In this document: positions 7,788-16,779 of the stretch, one piece after another
Layout of the letters: each line of letters begins with the position of its first letter
Numbering within the stretch: the stretch's first letter is position 1
NCBI GenBank assembly: GCA_001804125.1
Contig: MHFI01000069.1
Span: forward strand, 1-33,284
DNA: 33,284 bases
Reading direction: 5' to 3'
Origin: Omnitrophica bacterium RIFCSPHIGHO2_02_FULL_51_18
GTDB lineage: Bacteria > Omnitrophota > Gorgyraeia > 2-02-FULL-51-18
Position numbers and translations under genes: made by a program
The notes under the pieces: model-generated
What the model was told of the DNA's origin: nothing
Databases searched by the model: none
What the model saw: only the letters and a program-made list of their open reading frames with translations

Positions 7788-9754
7788 CCCGCCACCCTCC
7801 TCAATGCTTCACCTAACATCTTCCGATCCTTTGAAACCAGAGAAGGTGAGTGACTGTTTTTTGTAAAAGACGCCGCGAGCATCTCCCGGATATTTTCCGG
7901 TTTTGCCTCTACGATCAGGTTTTCCGCCAGAAGTCCTTTTAGAAAATCCCGGTGCTTGGGTTTTAGGGGGGCGCCGTCGGAAGGCATGAAAACTAAAACC
8001 GGTTTGCCCGAGGAAATGGCTTCCGAAACCATCGACATAGATTCGCCGGAAACCACCACCCTATCGGACAAAGCCAGGATGCCGCCCACCGTATCCGGAG
8101 GATTGAATTCATTGGCAATCACCAAAAGCGGACAGCGTGCCTTATCGGCAAAAGTCCGTTTCAAGCACTCGTCGGCCCAGGCCGGCGTGCGCCGGGAGGA
8201 CGTCGCGAGCACCACGGAACCGGACTCCGCGCTGTAGAGATTAAGCTCTTGTATAAGTTTTTCGAAATAGTCTTTAGAAAATCGGAGGTGCTCCGTATCG
8301 CCGCCAACCAAAAGCCCGATGCGTTTGGAACCGTTCGACCCTTCAAGATATTTGGAGAATAACGCGCCGGATATCCTCAAATACTCCTCAGTCACAAGTG
8401 ACGGGCTCGTTCGCACCCTAAAGACGTTCTTCGCGGGCTTCAATCGGTCGTGCTTTGGCGCAATCACAAGATCAAATCGCCGGGAAGAAAACGGCGGCTT
8501 CATGATCACAACGGATTTTGCGTTGTTCTCATGTTTGACCAAAAGGTTGAGCGCCGCAAGCGACGAGCCGCAGGAAATCACGATATCCGCGTAGGTTTGA
8601 ATTATTTTTTGATAACTTTCTTTCGACAACACCCATTTTAATAGCTTGGACTTAAACGGCAGTCGTCCCCGACACAGTATTGAAAACATGAGAAAAAAAT
8701 TTTCCCGCCCAGAATTCCGGTATCGGATTTCGATAATCGTCGAACTTATATGGTCAGGCCTTAAACCTTTGGCCGCACGCTCTTCTTTAATCGCCTCCAA
8801 CACTGCCAGCGACTGGTTCGAGTGCCCTGGTTTTGCGTCGCTTAAAATGAGCACCGAGCGGTTCGGCGTAGATTTCCAGCGGCGATGCGCCCACAACCAC
8901 TGACCCGGATTTTTTCGTATCTTCTTCTCCAGGATATCCGCAAACTGCTGTAGGATAAACTTTTCCCCTTCTTCCTGATTGACACCGGCTTCCGGCATTC
9001 GAAGCGGGCCCTCCAGCTCGACTCGGTGCCCGGTCAGGCCTTCGCGAAATATGAACGCGGGGAATATCGGTGAATTTGTCCGTATCGCGAAAGTGGCTGC
9101 GCCGCTCGGCGTGGAAGACCAACGATTAAAAAACTTCACGAACGTGCCGTTTCGGCCGGCATCCTGATCGCTTAAGATCCCGACTATTTTACCTTCCTTG
9201 AGCGACCTTAAGATTTCACGGATCGGCATTCCCTTATGGATGACCCGGCTCCCCTGGGATGTCCTTAAGGAATTTAAAAATTGGTCGGAGCGCGGGTGTT
9301 TCTGAACACGCGCAAGTGCCACCATCGGGAATCCCAGCAAGGTCGAGGCCACGCTCAGAAGTTCCCAATTTCCGAAATGACCCGTCAGAAATATAATTCC
9401 CTGATGCTGCTCCAGATATTTCGTAAATTTTTCGGTGCCAAGGATCCGAACGTGCCGATCAATGTAAGATCGGTTAATGTCCGGAAACTTCAGAAGCTCC
9501 ACGATCGCCATCACCATATTCTCAAAAGATTTCTTCGAGATGGCTTCAAGCTCCCGGGGTGATTTCTCGGCTGAAAACGCCGCCCTTAAATTTTGATACG
9601 CGATGCGCCTTCGTTTGTTGACGCTATAGATCAGGCGGCCGATTCGGCACCCCACCCAAAGCGAGCACTCAAGCGGCAACGCATGAACGATCCGGCGCGC
9701 GAGCTTCGCGGCGCTAAGAATTAAGGCATCTTCGAATAAAATCTTCTTCATCAT
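7784..9754 (-). CDS. Fusion of LpxL-type lipid A acyltransferase and ELM1-family domain
   Basis: The 656-residue protein has an N-terminal acyltransferase of the LpxL/HtrB family (about 1–295). The catalytic H-x4-E is H126–E131 in LTGHFGNWELL, with GILSDQDAG (192–200) and WLWAHRRWK (287–294) also typical. LpxL enzymes add secondary acyl chains to lipid A in the inner membrane. Residues 300–656 belong to the ELM1 family (DUF1022): SDAKPGHSNQSLAVLEAI (305–322), LVGGDTEHLRFS, TSSRRTP, and a long SGESMSMVSEA stretch at 569–579. Bacterial ELM1 proteins look like GT-B glycosyltransferases but have no established activity. ATG at 9754 overlaps the end of lpxK by 41 bases, and no later start is available in the following 14 codons. 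The second ATG at 9751 is equally possible. Confidence 0.9.
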   Translation of the reverse strand: MMKKILFEDALILSAAKLARRIVHALPLECSLWVGCRIGRLIYSVNKRRRIAYQNLRAAFSAEKSPRELEAISKKSFENMVMAIVELLKFPDINRSYIDRHVRILGTEKFTKYLEQHQGIIFLTGHFGNWELLSVASTLLGFPMVALARVQKHPRSDQFLNSLRTSQGSRVIHKGMPIREILRSLKEGKIVGILSDQDAGRNGTFVKFFNRWSSTPSGAATFAIRTNSPIFPAFIFREGLTGHRVELEGPLRMPEAGVNQEEGEKFILQQFADILEKKIRKNPGQWLWAHRRWKSTPNRSVLILSDAKPGHSNQSLAVLEAIKEERAAKGLRPDHISSTIIEIRYRNSGRENFFLMFSILCRGRLPFKSKLLKWVLSKESYQKIIQTYADIVISCGSSLAALNLLVKHENNAKSVVIMKPPFSSRRFDLVIAPKHDRLKPAKNVFRVRTSPSLVTEEYLRISGALFSKYLEGSNGSKRIGLLVGGDTEHLRFSKDYFEKLIQELNLYSAESGSVVLATSSRRTPAWADECLKRTFADKARCPLLVIANEFNPPDTVGGILALSDRVVVSGESMSMVSEAISSGKPVLVFMPSDGAPLKPKHRDFLKGLLAENLIVEAKPENIREMLAASFTKNSHSPSLVSKDRKMLGEALRRVAG

Positions 9755-10694
9755 TCATCTCAAATTCGATTTGCAGCACGAAAAAGTTAAGTGCCTGGAG
9801 CTTTTCGAGCTTCTTATTTTTCAATAAGCCTTCAAGCCTGAAAAAATCCTTTTCGGTGGTCACGATGTCCTTCACGCCCAGCTCGCCGCACTGCCCCCCG
9901 AAGCGCTTGAGTTCCGATTCGGTGTAACGGTGATGGTCGTCGAAGCGCGCGGCCAGCACAATCTCCGCGCCGAGGTTTTCCACGGTTTTCTCGAAAGAAT
10001 AGGGGTCGCCGATGCCTGAAATCACGGCGACTTTTTTCCCGCGGATCTCCTGAAGCTCAAGAGTTTGGTTGTGCCGGGCGTCAAAAAGCCGCGTGGGACG
10101 GTGGCGCGCCTCGAAAATCACGGCGTTCGGCTTGATGGCCTGAAGCCGTTGGCGGATCCAGTGCACGTTCTTCGAGCCGATATCGCTTTTCGTGAGCACA
10201 AAGATATGGCCGCGCGAAAGATGCTCAATCGGCTCCCTCAACGTCCCTACCGGAATCAGCCCGCCGGGGCCGAAAGGCAGCGTCGAGTTGATGTTCACGA
10301 CGTCCAGATCACGATGAAGCCGGATATGCTGGAATCCGTCATCCAGAATCAGGACTTGCGCGCCGTATTTTTCAATGGCCTCCTTGGCGGTCTTCACACG
10401 GTCCCGGCCCACCACCACCGGCACCTGCGGCAGCTTTTTCTTAAGCTCTTTGACCTCATCGTCCCCGTAACCGCGCGTGAGGATCGCCACTTTCTTGCCG
10501 CCGGCGGCCAGCTCCCGTGACAGCATCACCGCTAAAGGCGTCTTGCCGGTGCCGCCCCAGGTGATGTTTCCGATACTGATCACGCGTGCGCCCACTCTCT
10601 GAATGCGCGAAGGAACCGCTCGGTAACCGGCCTGGCTTATCAACAGCGCCTGCTTATAAATCTTCGTCAGAAAATCTCCCAGTATTTTTTTCAC
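9714..10694 (-). CDS. lpxK: Tetraacyldisaccharide 4'-kinase
   Basis: LpxK phosphorylates the 4' position of the lipid A disaccharide, giving lipid IVA at the cytoplasmic face of the inner membrane. The 326-residue protein has the Walker A loop GNITWGGTGKT (42–52), an ILTRGYG motif near 71, and LDDGFQH (117–123), all family signatures. The first 25 residues are mildly hydrophobic, matching the usual N-terminal membrane-associated helix. The start is GTG at 10694, one base after the waaA stop, with AGAGGAG eight bases upstream. The gene ends inside the start of the acyltransferase gene. Confidence 0.95.
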   Translation of the reverse strand: MKKILGDFLTKIYKQALLISQAGYRAVPSRIQRVGARVISIGNITWGGTGKTPLAVMLSRELAAGGKKVAILTRGYGDDEVKELKKKLPQVPVVVGRDRVKTAKEAIEKYGAQVLILDDGFQHIRLHRDLDVVNINSTLPFGPGGLIPVGTLREPIEHLSRGHIFVLTKSDIGSKNVHWIRQRLQAIKPNAVIFEARHRPTRLFDARHNQTLELQEIRGKKVAVISGIGDPYSFEKTVENLGAEIVLAARFDDHHRYTESELKRFGGQCGELGVKDIVTTEKDFFRLEGLLKNKKLEKLQALNFFVLQIEFEMNDEEDFIRRCLNS

Positions 10695-10695
10695 T

Positions 10696-12003
10696 TCATG
10701 ACTCCTCTGAATTGGACAGGGTTTGTAAAAAAACTCTCACGTTTCTTTCGGTAGCGCCCTGATGGCGCAATACAAGCTCTTTTGCGTTGCGTCCAAAAAC
10801 AAGCGCCTTGTTTCTGTCCTCGACAAGCTCCAAGATCCGTTGTTCCAGATCTTTTGCATTTTTGACCTCGACACCGGCGGAACTTTTTTTGAACTCTTCG
10901 GCCATCTGGCTGAAATTATTCATAAAAGGGCCGAACAAAACGGGTTTTTCAAAAAAAGCGGGTTCGACAAGGTTGTGCCCGCCGTTAGGCACGAGGCTTC
11001 CTCCCACAAACACGGCATCGGCCAGGCGATAAAAATCAGCGAGCGCCCCCATCGAATCCAGCAAAAAAACCGGGCCGGGACCGGGTTCGGGCGAATGGCC
11101 CGCACGGCCTCGTATCTTGGAGGTCCTTTGAAGCTCAAGGCCTTTTTGGGAAGCCAGGCGCAGGATTGAGCCGATCCGGTCGAGGTGTCTCGGCGCAACG
11201 AGAAGCCGGAAGCTGGCATGTTTGACGCAAAGCGATCGGTACACCTCCAAAAGAATCTCCTCCTCGCCTTTGTGCGTGCTTCCCGCAACCAGAAGAAAGA
11301 CATCCGGGCCCCTCAATCGTCCTTCGACGGCCTTCACGAGGCCCTCGCCCGAAAAGTTCGGCTGCCAGTCAAATTTCATGTTTCCAGTCACCGAAACGAT
11401 CCCCGGACTCGCGCCCAATTCGATAAAACGCCGTTTCATCAAATCATCCTGCGCACAGATGGCCTTAAGCTCGTTGAGAAACGGCGCAATAAAAAACCTT
11501 GCCTTTTTATATTTGAAAATGGCCTTGTCCGAAATGCGCCCGTTCACAATAAATGCCGGTATCTTTCTTTTGGAAAGCTCAGATAAAAGATTCGGCCAAA
11601 TCTCGGTTTCAATCAAGACAAGCGCCGAAGGGTGAACACCCGCTAAAAAGCGCCGGACACTGAATCCGAAATCCACGGGAAAATAAAGCACGGAGTCTTC
11701 GCCGGACTTAAGGCCCAACGCCATCTCCCGACCGGCAACGGTCGTCGTGGTGACAACGAACCTCGCCGCAGGAAACCTCTTTTTAAGGGCCGCCACCAGC
11801 CGAAACGCCTGCACCACCTCTCCGACGGATACGCCGTGCACCCAAAAAACCTGTTTGCCTTCAAGCCGTTTCCGGATTTCTTCCGGCACCACACCAAAAC
11901 GGGAAGCCAACCCCCGTTTATGTTTACCTTTCAACAAAAAAACCGGTAAATAAAAAAGCGAAAAGGCAAAAAAACAAATGTTGTATATTATTCGAATAAA
12001 CAT
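10696..12003 (-). CDS. waaA: Kdo transferase (3-deoxy-D-manno-octulosonic acid transferase)
   Basis: WaaA (KdtA) adds Kdo from CMP-Kdo to lipid IVA, the first step of LPS core assembly. The 435-residue length is normal. An N-terminal membrane helix (about 4–24) anchors it to the inner membrane. WVHGVSVGEVVQA (54–66) contains the catalytic Glu at 62. Further family motifs are VLIETEIWPNL, AGSTHKGEEE and VFVGGSLVPNGGHNLVEPA. Whether it adds one or more Kdo units cannot be told from sequence. It leads the envelope block; the 36-base gap to xerC shows no clear promoter or strong ribosome site. Confidence 0.95.
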   Translation of the reverse strand: MFIRIIYNICFFAFSLFYLPVFLLKGKHKRGLASRFGVVPEEIRKRLEGKQVFWVHGVSVGEVVQAFRLVAALKKRFPAARFVVTTTTVAGREMALGLKSGEDSVLYFPVDFGFSVRRFLAGVHPSALVLIETEIWPNLLSELSKRKIPAFIVNGRISDKAIFKYKKARFFIAPFLNELKAICAQDDLMKRRFIELGASPGIVSVTGNMKFDWQPNFSGEGLVKAVEGRLRGPDVFLLVAGSTHKGEEEILLEVYRSLCVKHASFRLLVAPRHLDRIGSILRLASQKGLELQRTSKIRGRAGHSPEPGPGPVFLLDSMGALADFYRLADAVFVGGSLVPNGGHNLVEPAFFEKPVLFGPFMNNFSQMAEEFKKSSAGVEVKNAKDLEQRILELVEDRNKALVFGRNAKELVLRHQGATERNVRVFLQTLSNSEES

Positions 12004-12039
12004 TTAAACTTTCGTTCCAAAGTCCGGCCACGGGCCCCT

Positions 12040-12936
12040 TTAAGCCCTGGGATGTGCTTTGTCATAAACGTCTTTCAAGCGCTGCGTGGAAACATGCGTG
12101 TAAATCTGCGTGGTCGACAGGTTCTCGTGGCCTAAAAGCTCCTGCACGGACCTTAAATCCGCGCCGCGGTTCAGAAGGTGCGTCGCAAATGAATGGCGAA
12201 GCGTGTGCGGCGAGACTCCTTCCTTGCGGCAGGTGAGTCCGATGTACTTCTCCAGAAGCCGGCATATGCTGCGCGGTGTCAAACGTGAGCCTTGTTGATT
12301 CGGTGAATGATTCAGAAAAAGCGCTTTTTCTTGATTTTTTTCCTTCTTCTCTCTGAGCTCCAGGTAGCGGCGGATGCTTAAAATGGCCTTGTCCCCGATC
12401 GGGCAAAGCCGCTCCTTGCGGCCTTTTCCGAGCACGCGGCAAACACCGCCGATAAAATCGATGCCGTCGGCGTTGAGCTGGACAAGCTCCGAGACCCGCA
12501 GGCCTGTCGAATAAAGCGTTTCAAGAATCGCCTTGTCGCGACGGCCCGAGAGGTCGTCTTCCGGCGAATTCAAAAGCGCGCTCATTTCATTCTCATCGAG
12601 CACCATCGGAAGCCGTTTCTCAAGCTTAGGCGTTCTTAAGAAGCTCAGCGGGCTCTTCTTTAAGTAGCCCTCGCGCACGAGAAACCTGAAATACGTGCGA
12701 AGCGCGGCCACGCGACGGGCAACCGTTTTCTTTGAAAGTTCACGGTCTTTTAAAGCGGCCAGGTATCTCCTTAAAAGAAGCACGTCGACATCCTCAAGCG
12801 CCGTGCTTCCGATAAAGCCGCGAAATTCGTGCAAGTCATGCGTGTAACCCGTGAGCGTGTGCGGGGAGTAATTCTTCTCTGCCTTAAGATAATTCAAAAA
12901 CTTTACGGTCGTGGCATCCATTACTGAGTTATCCAT
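12040..12936 (-). CDS. xerC: Tyrosine recombinase XerC/XerD
   Basis: Xer recombinases resolve chromosome dimers at dif sites before cell division. The 298-residue protein has the usual N-terminal SAM-like core-binding domain (about 7–90) and a C-terminal catalytic domain. The full catalytic set is visible: R147 (TGLRVSELV), K171 (GKGRKERL), H244 and R247 (SPHTLRHSFATHLL), H270 (LLGHENLSTTQIY) and nucleophile Y279. XerC and XerD cannot be separated safely by eye; the symbol xerC follows the common dprA–topA–xerC gene order. ATG at 12936 overlaps the end of topA by 8 bases. Confidence 0.93.
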   Translation of the reverse strand: MDNSVMDATTVKFLNYLKAEKNYSPHTLTGYTHDLHEFRGFIGSTALEDVDVLLLRRYLAALKDRELSKKTVARRVAALRTYFRFLVREGYLKKSPLSFLRTPKLEKRLPMVLDENEMSALLNSPEDDLSGRRDKAILETLYSTGLRVSELVQLNADGIDFIGGVCRVLGKGRKERLCPIGDKAILSIRRYLELREKKEKNQEKALFLNHSPNQQGSRLTPRSICRLLEKYIGLTCRKEGVSPHTLRHSFATHLLNRGADLRSVQELLGHENLSTTQIYTHVSTQRLKDVYDKAHPRA

Positions 12937-15160
12937 AAATTTCCGGATCCTTTTCTTCCAAAGTTTTTAAGTCTACCGCCGGCTCGCCGGCCTTCGGCAG
13001 GCGATTGGCGATAAACGTGCACTCAGGATACTTCGTACACCCGTAAAAAGGCCGGCCGCGGCCCGAACGCGCGCGGCGTGCCACGAGCTTCCCTTTGCCG
13101 CACTGCGGGCAAACGGCGTCCGTCGGAATCGATTTCGCGTTCTTGCACTCCGGCCAGCCCGAACAACTCATAAATCGCCCGCGGCGGCCCCATTTAATCA
13201 CCATCGGCTTGCCGCATGTCTCGCAAATTTCGTCGGTGGGCTCAGCCTCTTTCTTTACGGTTTGCATCTGGACTTTCGCCAGCTCCATCTGGCCGCTGAA
13301 CACCCCATAAAACTCCCTCACAACGTTCACCCATTCATTCCGGCCCTCTTCCACCTCGTCAAGCTGTTCCTCCATTCTCGCCGTGAATTCAAAATCCAGG
13401 ATTTTTGAGAAATGCTTCACCAAAAGGTCCGTGACAAGCATTCCAAGCTCCGTAGGCACGAGGCTTCCTCCCTCACGCCTTATGTAGTCACGTTCGGTCA
13501 GCGTCTGGATCGTCGGCGCGTATGTGGAAGGGCGGCCGATACCCAGTTCTTCCAGCGCTTTCACCAGGGAAGCATCCGTGAATCTGGCCGAAGGTTTCGT
13601 AAAATGCTGCTCGTGCTTCAGGTCCAGAAGCGTCAGCATTTCTCCGGCCTCGAGATTCGGCAGCGGATTGTCCTGCTCCTCTTCCCTGCCCTGAACGACC
13701 AGGCAGCCGGGAAACTCCAACCGGCTGCCGCTGGCGCGGAAAAGATATTCACCGGCCGCGATGTCCGCCGTATCCTGCGCGACGATCGCGGGCGTCATCT
13801 GGCTGGAAACCGTCTGGCGCCAGATAATCGAGTAAAGCTTAAACTGGTCCGGCGACAGGTATTGCTCGATGTCCTTCGGATGCCGGAACACGGACGTCGG
13901 GCGGATCGCCTCATGCGCGGCCTGGGCGTCTTTTCTGGACTTGTAAACGTTCGGCTTCTCCGGCAGGTAACTTTTACCGTATTTCTTCAAGATAAGCCCG
14001 CGTGTTTCTTCGATGGCCACTCCCGACAGGCGGACCGAGTCGGTCCGCATGTAGGTGATGAGGCCTACACTCCCCTCGTCGCCTATTTCGACGCCTTCGT
14101 ACAGCGTCTGGGCGACCCGCATCGTCTTCGAGGCCGGGAACTTAAGAAGATTGTAGGCGGCCTGCTGGAGCTTGCTGGTCGTAAACGGCGGATAAGGGTT
14201 CCTCCTTTTCTTTTGTTTCTTGACCTCGCGGACAACAAAAGGAAGCTGTTTTATGTTTTCGACAGCGGAAGACGCCGCTTGTCCGTCCTTCATCTCAATC
14301 TTCTTATCGTCTATCTTCTCCAATCGGGCAATGAACGGCTTGGGGGCGCCCTTCTGTTTTTTAAGCTCGGCCTCAATCGTCCAGTATTCTTCGGGAACAA
14401 ACGCTCTGATCTTTCGTTCCTGGTCCACCACCAGACGCAGCGCCACGGATTGCACGCGCCCCGCCGAGAGGCCGCGGCCGACTTTCTGCCAGAGAAGAGG
14501 ACTCAAAGAATAGCCCACGATACGGTCCAGTACGCGGCGCGCCTGCTGGGCCCCCACGAGATTCATGTCAATATCCGAGGGATGATTGAACGCCTCCAAC
14601 ACCGCCTCTTTTGTGATTTCATTAAACACGACGCGCGCGACTTTCTTGCCGGCCCCAAGCTGGTTCTTCAAATGCCAGCTGATGGCCTCGCCTTCACGGT
14701 CAGGGTCGCAGGCGAGGTATATCTCGTTCTTGCCCTTGGCTTTTTTCTTAAGCTCGGCGAGAATCTTCTTTCGGTCTTTTGCGACGATGTACTGCGGCTC
14801 AAAATTATGCTCAAGGTCAATGCCCATCTTGCTCTTCGGAAGGTCCACCACATGCCCCATGGAAGCGGCCACTTCGTAACGATCACCCAAATACTTGTTG
14901 ATCGTCTTGCACTTCGCGGGAGATTCCACGATCACAAGCGCCCCACCCCCTGATTTGGCGCCGCCGCCGACAAAATGAACAATCTCCACCTCATCTGCTT
15001 CTTTCAACCGCACCTGGGCCAGGCGCTCTTTTGGAATAATTTCCATGTTGTGCTCGATAACCACTTTTTCCTTCGGAACGTCCAGCTCCAGAAGAAGCCC
15101 GGCGAGCGTCAGCGGACCCTTGAGCGTTTTTTTTGCTCCGTTCAACTGAATCGTAATCAT
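12929..15160 (-). CDS. topA: ThiS sulfur-carrier domain fused to DNA topoisomerase I
   Basis: This 743-residue protein begins with a complete ThiS domain (1–67): MITIQLNGAKK, EIIPKERLAQV and a C-terminal EIVHFVGGG, the exact tail type of Bacillus ThiS. A short linker (AKSGGG) leads into type IA topoisomerase I from residue 75 (LVIVESPAKCKTI). DPDREGEA (152–159) is the Toprim metal site, Y370 in GLITYMRTDS is the catalytic tyrosine, and two Cys4 zinc ribbons lie at 646–672 and 684–714. TopA relaxes negative supercoils. ThiS normally needs a free C-terminal glycine to carry sulfur for thiazole synthesis, which this fusion blocks unless cleaved. ATG at 15160 overlaps dprA as ATGA. An internal GTG at 14935 behind a G-rich run could give TopA alone. 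Confidence 0.95.
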   Translation of the reverse strand: MITIQLNGAKKTLKGPLTLAGLLLELDVPKEKVVIEHNMEIIPKERLAQVRLKEADEVEIVHFVGGGAKSGGGALVIVESPAKCKTINKYLGDRYEVAASMGHVVDLPKSKMGIDLEHNFEPQYIVAKDRKKILAELKKKAKGKNEIYLACDPDREGEAISWHLKNQLGAGKKVARVVFNEITKEAVLEAFNHPSDIDMNLVGAQQARRVLDRIVGYSLSPLLWQKVGRGLSAGRVQSVALRLVVDQERKIRAFVPEEYWTIEAELKKQKGAPKPFIARLEKIDDKKIEMKDGQAASSAVENIKQLPFVVREVKKQKKRRNPYPPFTTSKLQQAAYNLLKFPASKTMRVAQTLYEGVEIGDEGSVGLITYMRTDSVRLSGVAIEETRGLILKKYGKSYLPEKPNVYKSRKDAQAAHEAIRPTSVFRHPKDIEQYLSPDQFKLYSIIWRQTVSSQMTPAIVAQDTADIAAGEYLFRASGSRLEFPGCLVVQGREEEQDNPLPNLEAGEMLTLLDLKHEQHFTKPSARFTDASLVKALEELGIGRPSTYAPTIQTLTERDYIRREGGSLVPTELGMLVTDLLVKHFSKILDFEFTARMEEQLDEVEEGRNEWVNVVREFYGVFSGQMELAKVQMQTVKKEAEPTDEICETCGKPMVIKWGRRGRFMSCSGWPECKNAKSIPTDAVCPQCGKGKLVARRARSGRGRPFYGCTKYPECTFIANRLPKAGEPAVDLKTLEEKDPEIYG

Positions 15161-16260
15161 GGTTTTATAAAACGCTTCCCCGGGAGTTGTTTCACGAGAC
15201 CTTTGATTTCGAGCATCGACAGAGAGGCGATCACCTTCGAGGGTCCCAAACCGCTCCCCTCAATCAACTCATCCACATGCAGGGCCTCGCCATCCATCAG
15301 TGACAAGAGCTTCTCTTCGTCGGGGTTGAGCGGAATTTTCTCTCCGGGCTTGCCGGTTTTGTTGATAGGGGAAGAAACCCGCGGCATTTTGAGTTCTTCC
15401 AAAATATCCCCAGCGGTGGTTACGAGCTTCGCACCCTGCTTTAAAAGTGAATTGGTGCCTTCAGAGCGTGCGGAATCCGCGTTTCCGGGCACCGCAAACA
15501 CTTCGCGGCCCTCCTCAAGCGCAAGATTCGCCGTGATGAGTGCGCCGCTTTTTTCCTTGGCCTCCACCACCAGAACGCCCCGGGACAGGCCGCTGATGAT
15601 CCGGTTTCTCACCGGAAAATGCTGCTTAAGCGGCAGCATCTGCATCGGGTATTCCGAAATCACGGCGCCTTTTTCGATGATCTCCTGAGCCAATTTTTTA
15701 TTCTCAGCCGGATAAAGTTTTGAAATTCCGCCGCCCAGCACCGCGACCGTGATCCCGTCCGCCGCCAAGGCGCCCTCATGCGCGGCGCTGTCAATCCCCA
15801 GCGCCAGGCCGCTGATCACTGCCACGCCCTCCCGGGCCAATCCGCTTGAAATCTCATGCGCCATTTTCCTCCCATAAAGCGAGCAGACCCTTGAACCCAC
15901 CACGGCCACTTTGGGAAGCGCAGGATCCGGCAGCCGGCCCCTTACGTACAAAAGAACCGGAGGATCGTAAATGGCTTTAAGCTCCTCGGGATACTCCTCA
16001 TCGAAAAAAGTCACGATTCGCGTTTTCTCCTTGAGCGCCTTTTCGATTTCCCGGTCGGCCTTTTCAAACAGCTTCGGATCCTTTATTTCCCTGAGGTTGA
16101 CCCGCTTCAACCCGTTCATTTTCAGAAGCTCCTTTTCCGAAGCCTTGAAGAGGGCGCTGGGTCTCTTATATTTTTCGATCAAAGCTTTAAACGCGGCCGG
16201 GCCCATGTTCCCGACGAGACTCAGCGCCACGGTCTGCCTCAATTCCTCAGTCAGTTTCAC
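15157..16260 (-). CDS. dprA: DNA-processing protein DprA
   Basis: DprA binds single-stranded DNA and loads RecA during natural transformation. The 367-residue product has an N-terminal helical (SAM-like) region (about 1–75), then the Rossmann-like DprA domain with VAVVGSRVCS (118–127), ISGLALGIDSAAHEGAL (149–165), VLGGGISKLYPAENK and SGALITA. A C-terminal winged-helix domain (about 300–367) completes it. I chose GTG at 16260 because it overlaps the aroK stop as GTGA, has GGAGG upstream and starts at the normal N-terminus; a longer frame to 16356 lies wholly inside aroK. With pilD nearby it hints at DNA uptake ability, but the uptake machinery is not in this window. Confidence 0.93.
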   Translation of the reverse strand: MKLTEELRQTVALSLVGNMGPAAFKALIEKYKRPSALFKASEKELLKMNGLKRVNLREIKDPKLFEKADREIEKALKEKTRIVTFFDEEYPEELKAIYDPPVLLYVRGRLPDPALPKVAVVGSRVCSLYGRKMAHEISSGLAREGVAVISGLALGIDSAAHEGALAADGITVAVLGGGISKLYPAENKKLAQEIIEKGAVISEYPMQMLPLKQHFPVRNRIISGLSRGVLVVEAKEKSGALITANLALEEGREVFAVPGNADSARSEGTNSLLKQGAKLVTTAGDILEELKMPRVSSPINKTGKPGEKIPLNPDEEKLLSLMDGEALHVDELIEGSGLGPSKVIASLSMLEIKGLVKQLPGKRFIKP

Positions 16261-16778
16261 TCCGGCCTGTCCTCCAGAAGCTTCAGGATATCCGCCGCCG
16301 TTTGTTCCGGCCTCTGAGCATCGGTCCGGAGCTGGTAATCCGCCGCCCGGTAACAAGGTTCCCGCGCGCTCAAAAGCCTTTTAATTTCGGTGAGCTTATC
16401 GCCGGCTTCAAGCAGCGGGCGGTTCTCGGAATTCTTGACCCGCCTGTAAATCGTCTCGGGCGCCGCCACCAGACATACCAGGATGCCATTTTTTTTAAGC
16501 GCCGAGATATTTTCAGAATCGAGAACCGCACCGCCGCCGGTTGTAATCACGATTCTCTTTTCCCCGGAAACTTCGCGAATCACTTCTTTTTCCAGCTTCC
16601 GGAAATAGGGCTCTCCTTCTTTTTCAAAAATTTCCTTTATCTTTCTTTTTTCCCTGTCTTCGATCCTGCGGTCGATGTCCACGAGGCTGCGCCCCAGCTT
16701 TTTCGCAAGCGCTTTCCCGACGCTCGTCTTGCCTGTTCCCATGAAACCTACAAGCACGATGTTGCGGCCGGATATCAT
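16257..16778 (-). CDS. aroK: Shikimate kinase
   Basis: AroK phosphorylates shikimate to shikimate-3-phosphate in the aromatic amino acid pathway. The 173-residue protein has the Walker A loop GFMGTGKT (11–18), the shikimate-binding DIDRRIE segment near 34, and ITTGGGAVL near 78, which contacts shikimate. NSENRPLL (116–123) belongs to the lid region. Length is normal. It lies one base after the aroC stop and its own stop overlaps dprA as GTGA. Confidence 0.95.
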   Translation of the reverse strand: MISGRNIVLVGFMGTGKTSVGKALAKKLGRSLVDIDRRIEDREKRKIKEIFEKEGEPYFRKLEKEVIREVSGEKRIVITTGGGAVLDSENISALKKNGILVCLVAAPETIYRRVKNSENRPLLEAGDKLTEIKRLLSAREPCYRAADYQLRTDAQRPEQTAADILKLLEDRPE

Positions 16779-16779
16779 G

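Noticed and set aside
13412-14953. A 513-codon open frame on the plus strand opposite topA
   Set aside because: It is antisense to a clearly conserved gene, has no recognisable domain and is His/Arg/Leu-rich, as expected from the complementary strand of a GC-rich coding frame.
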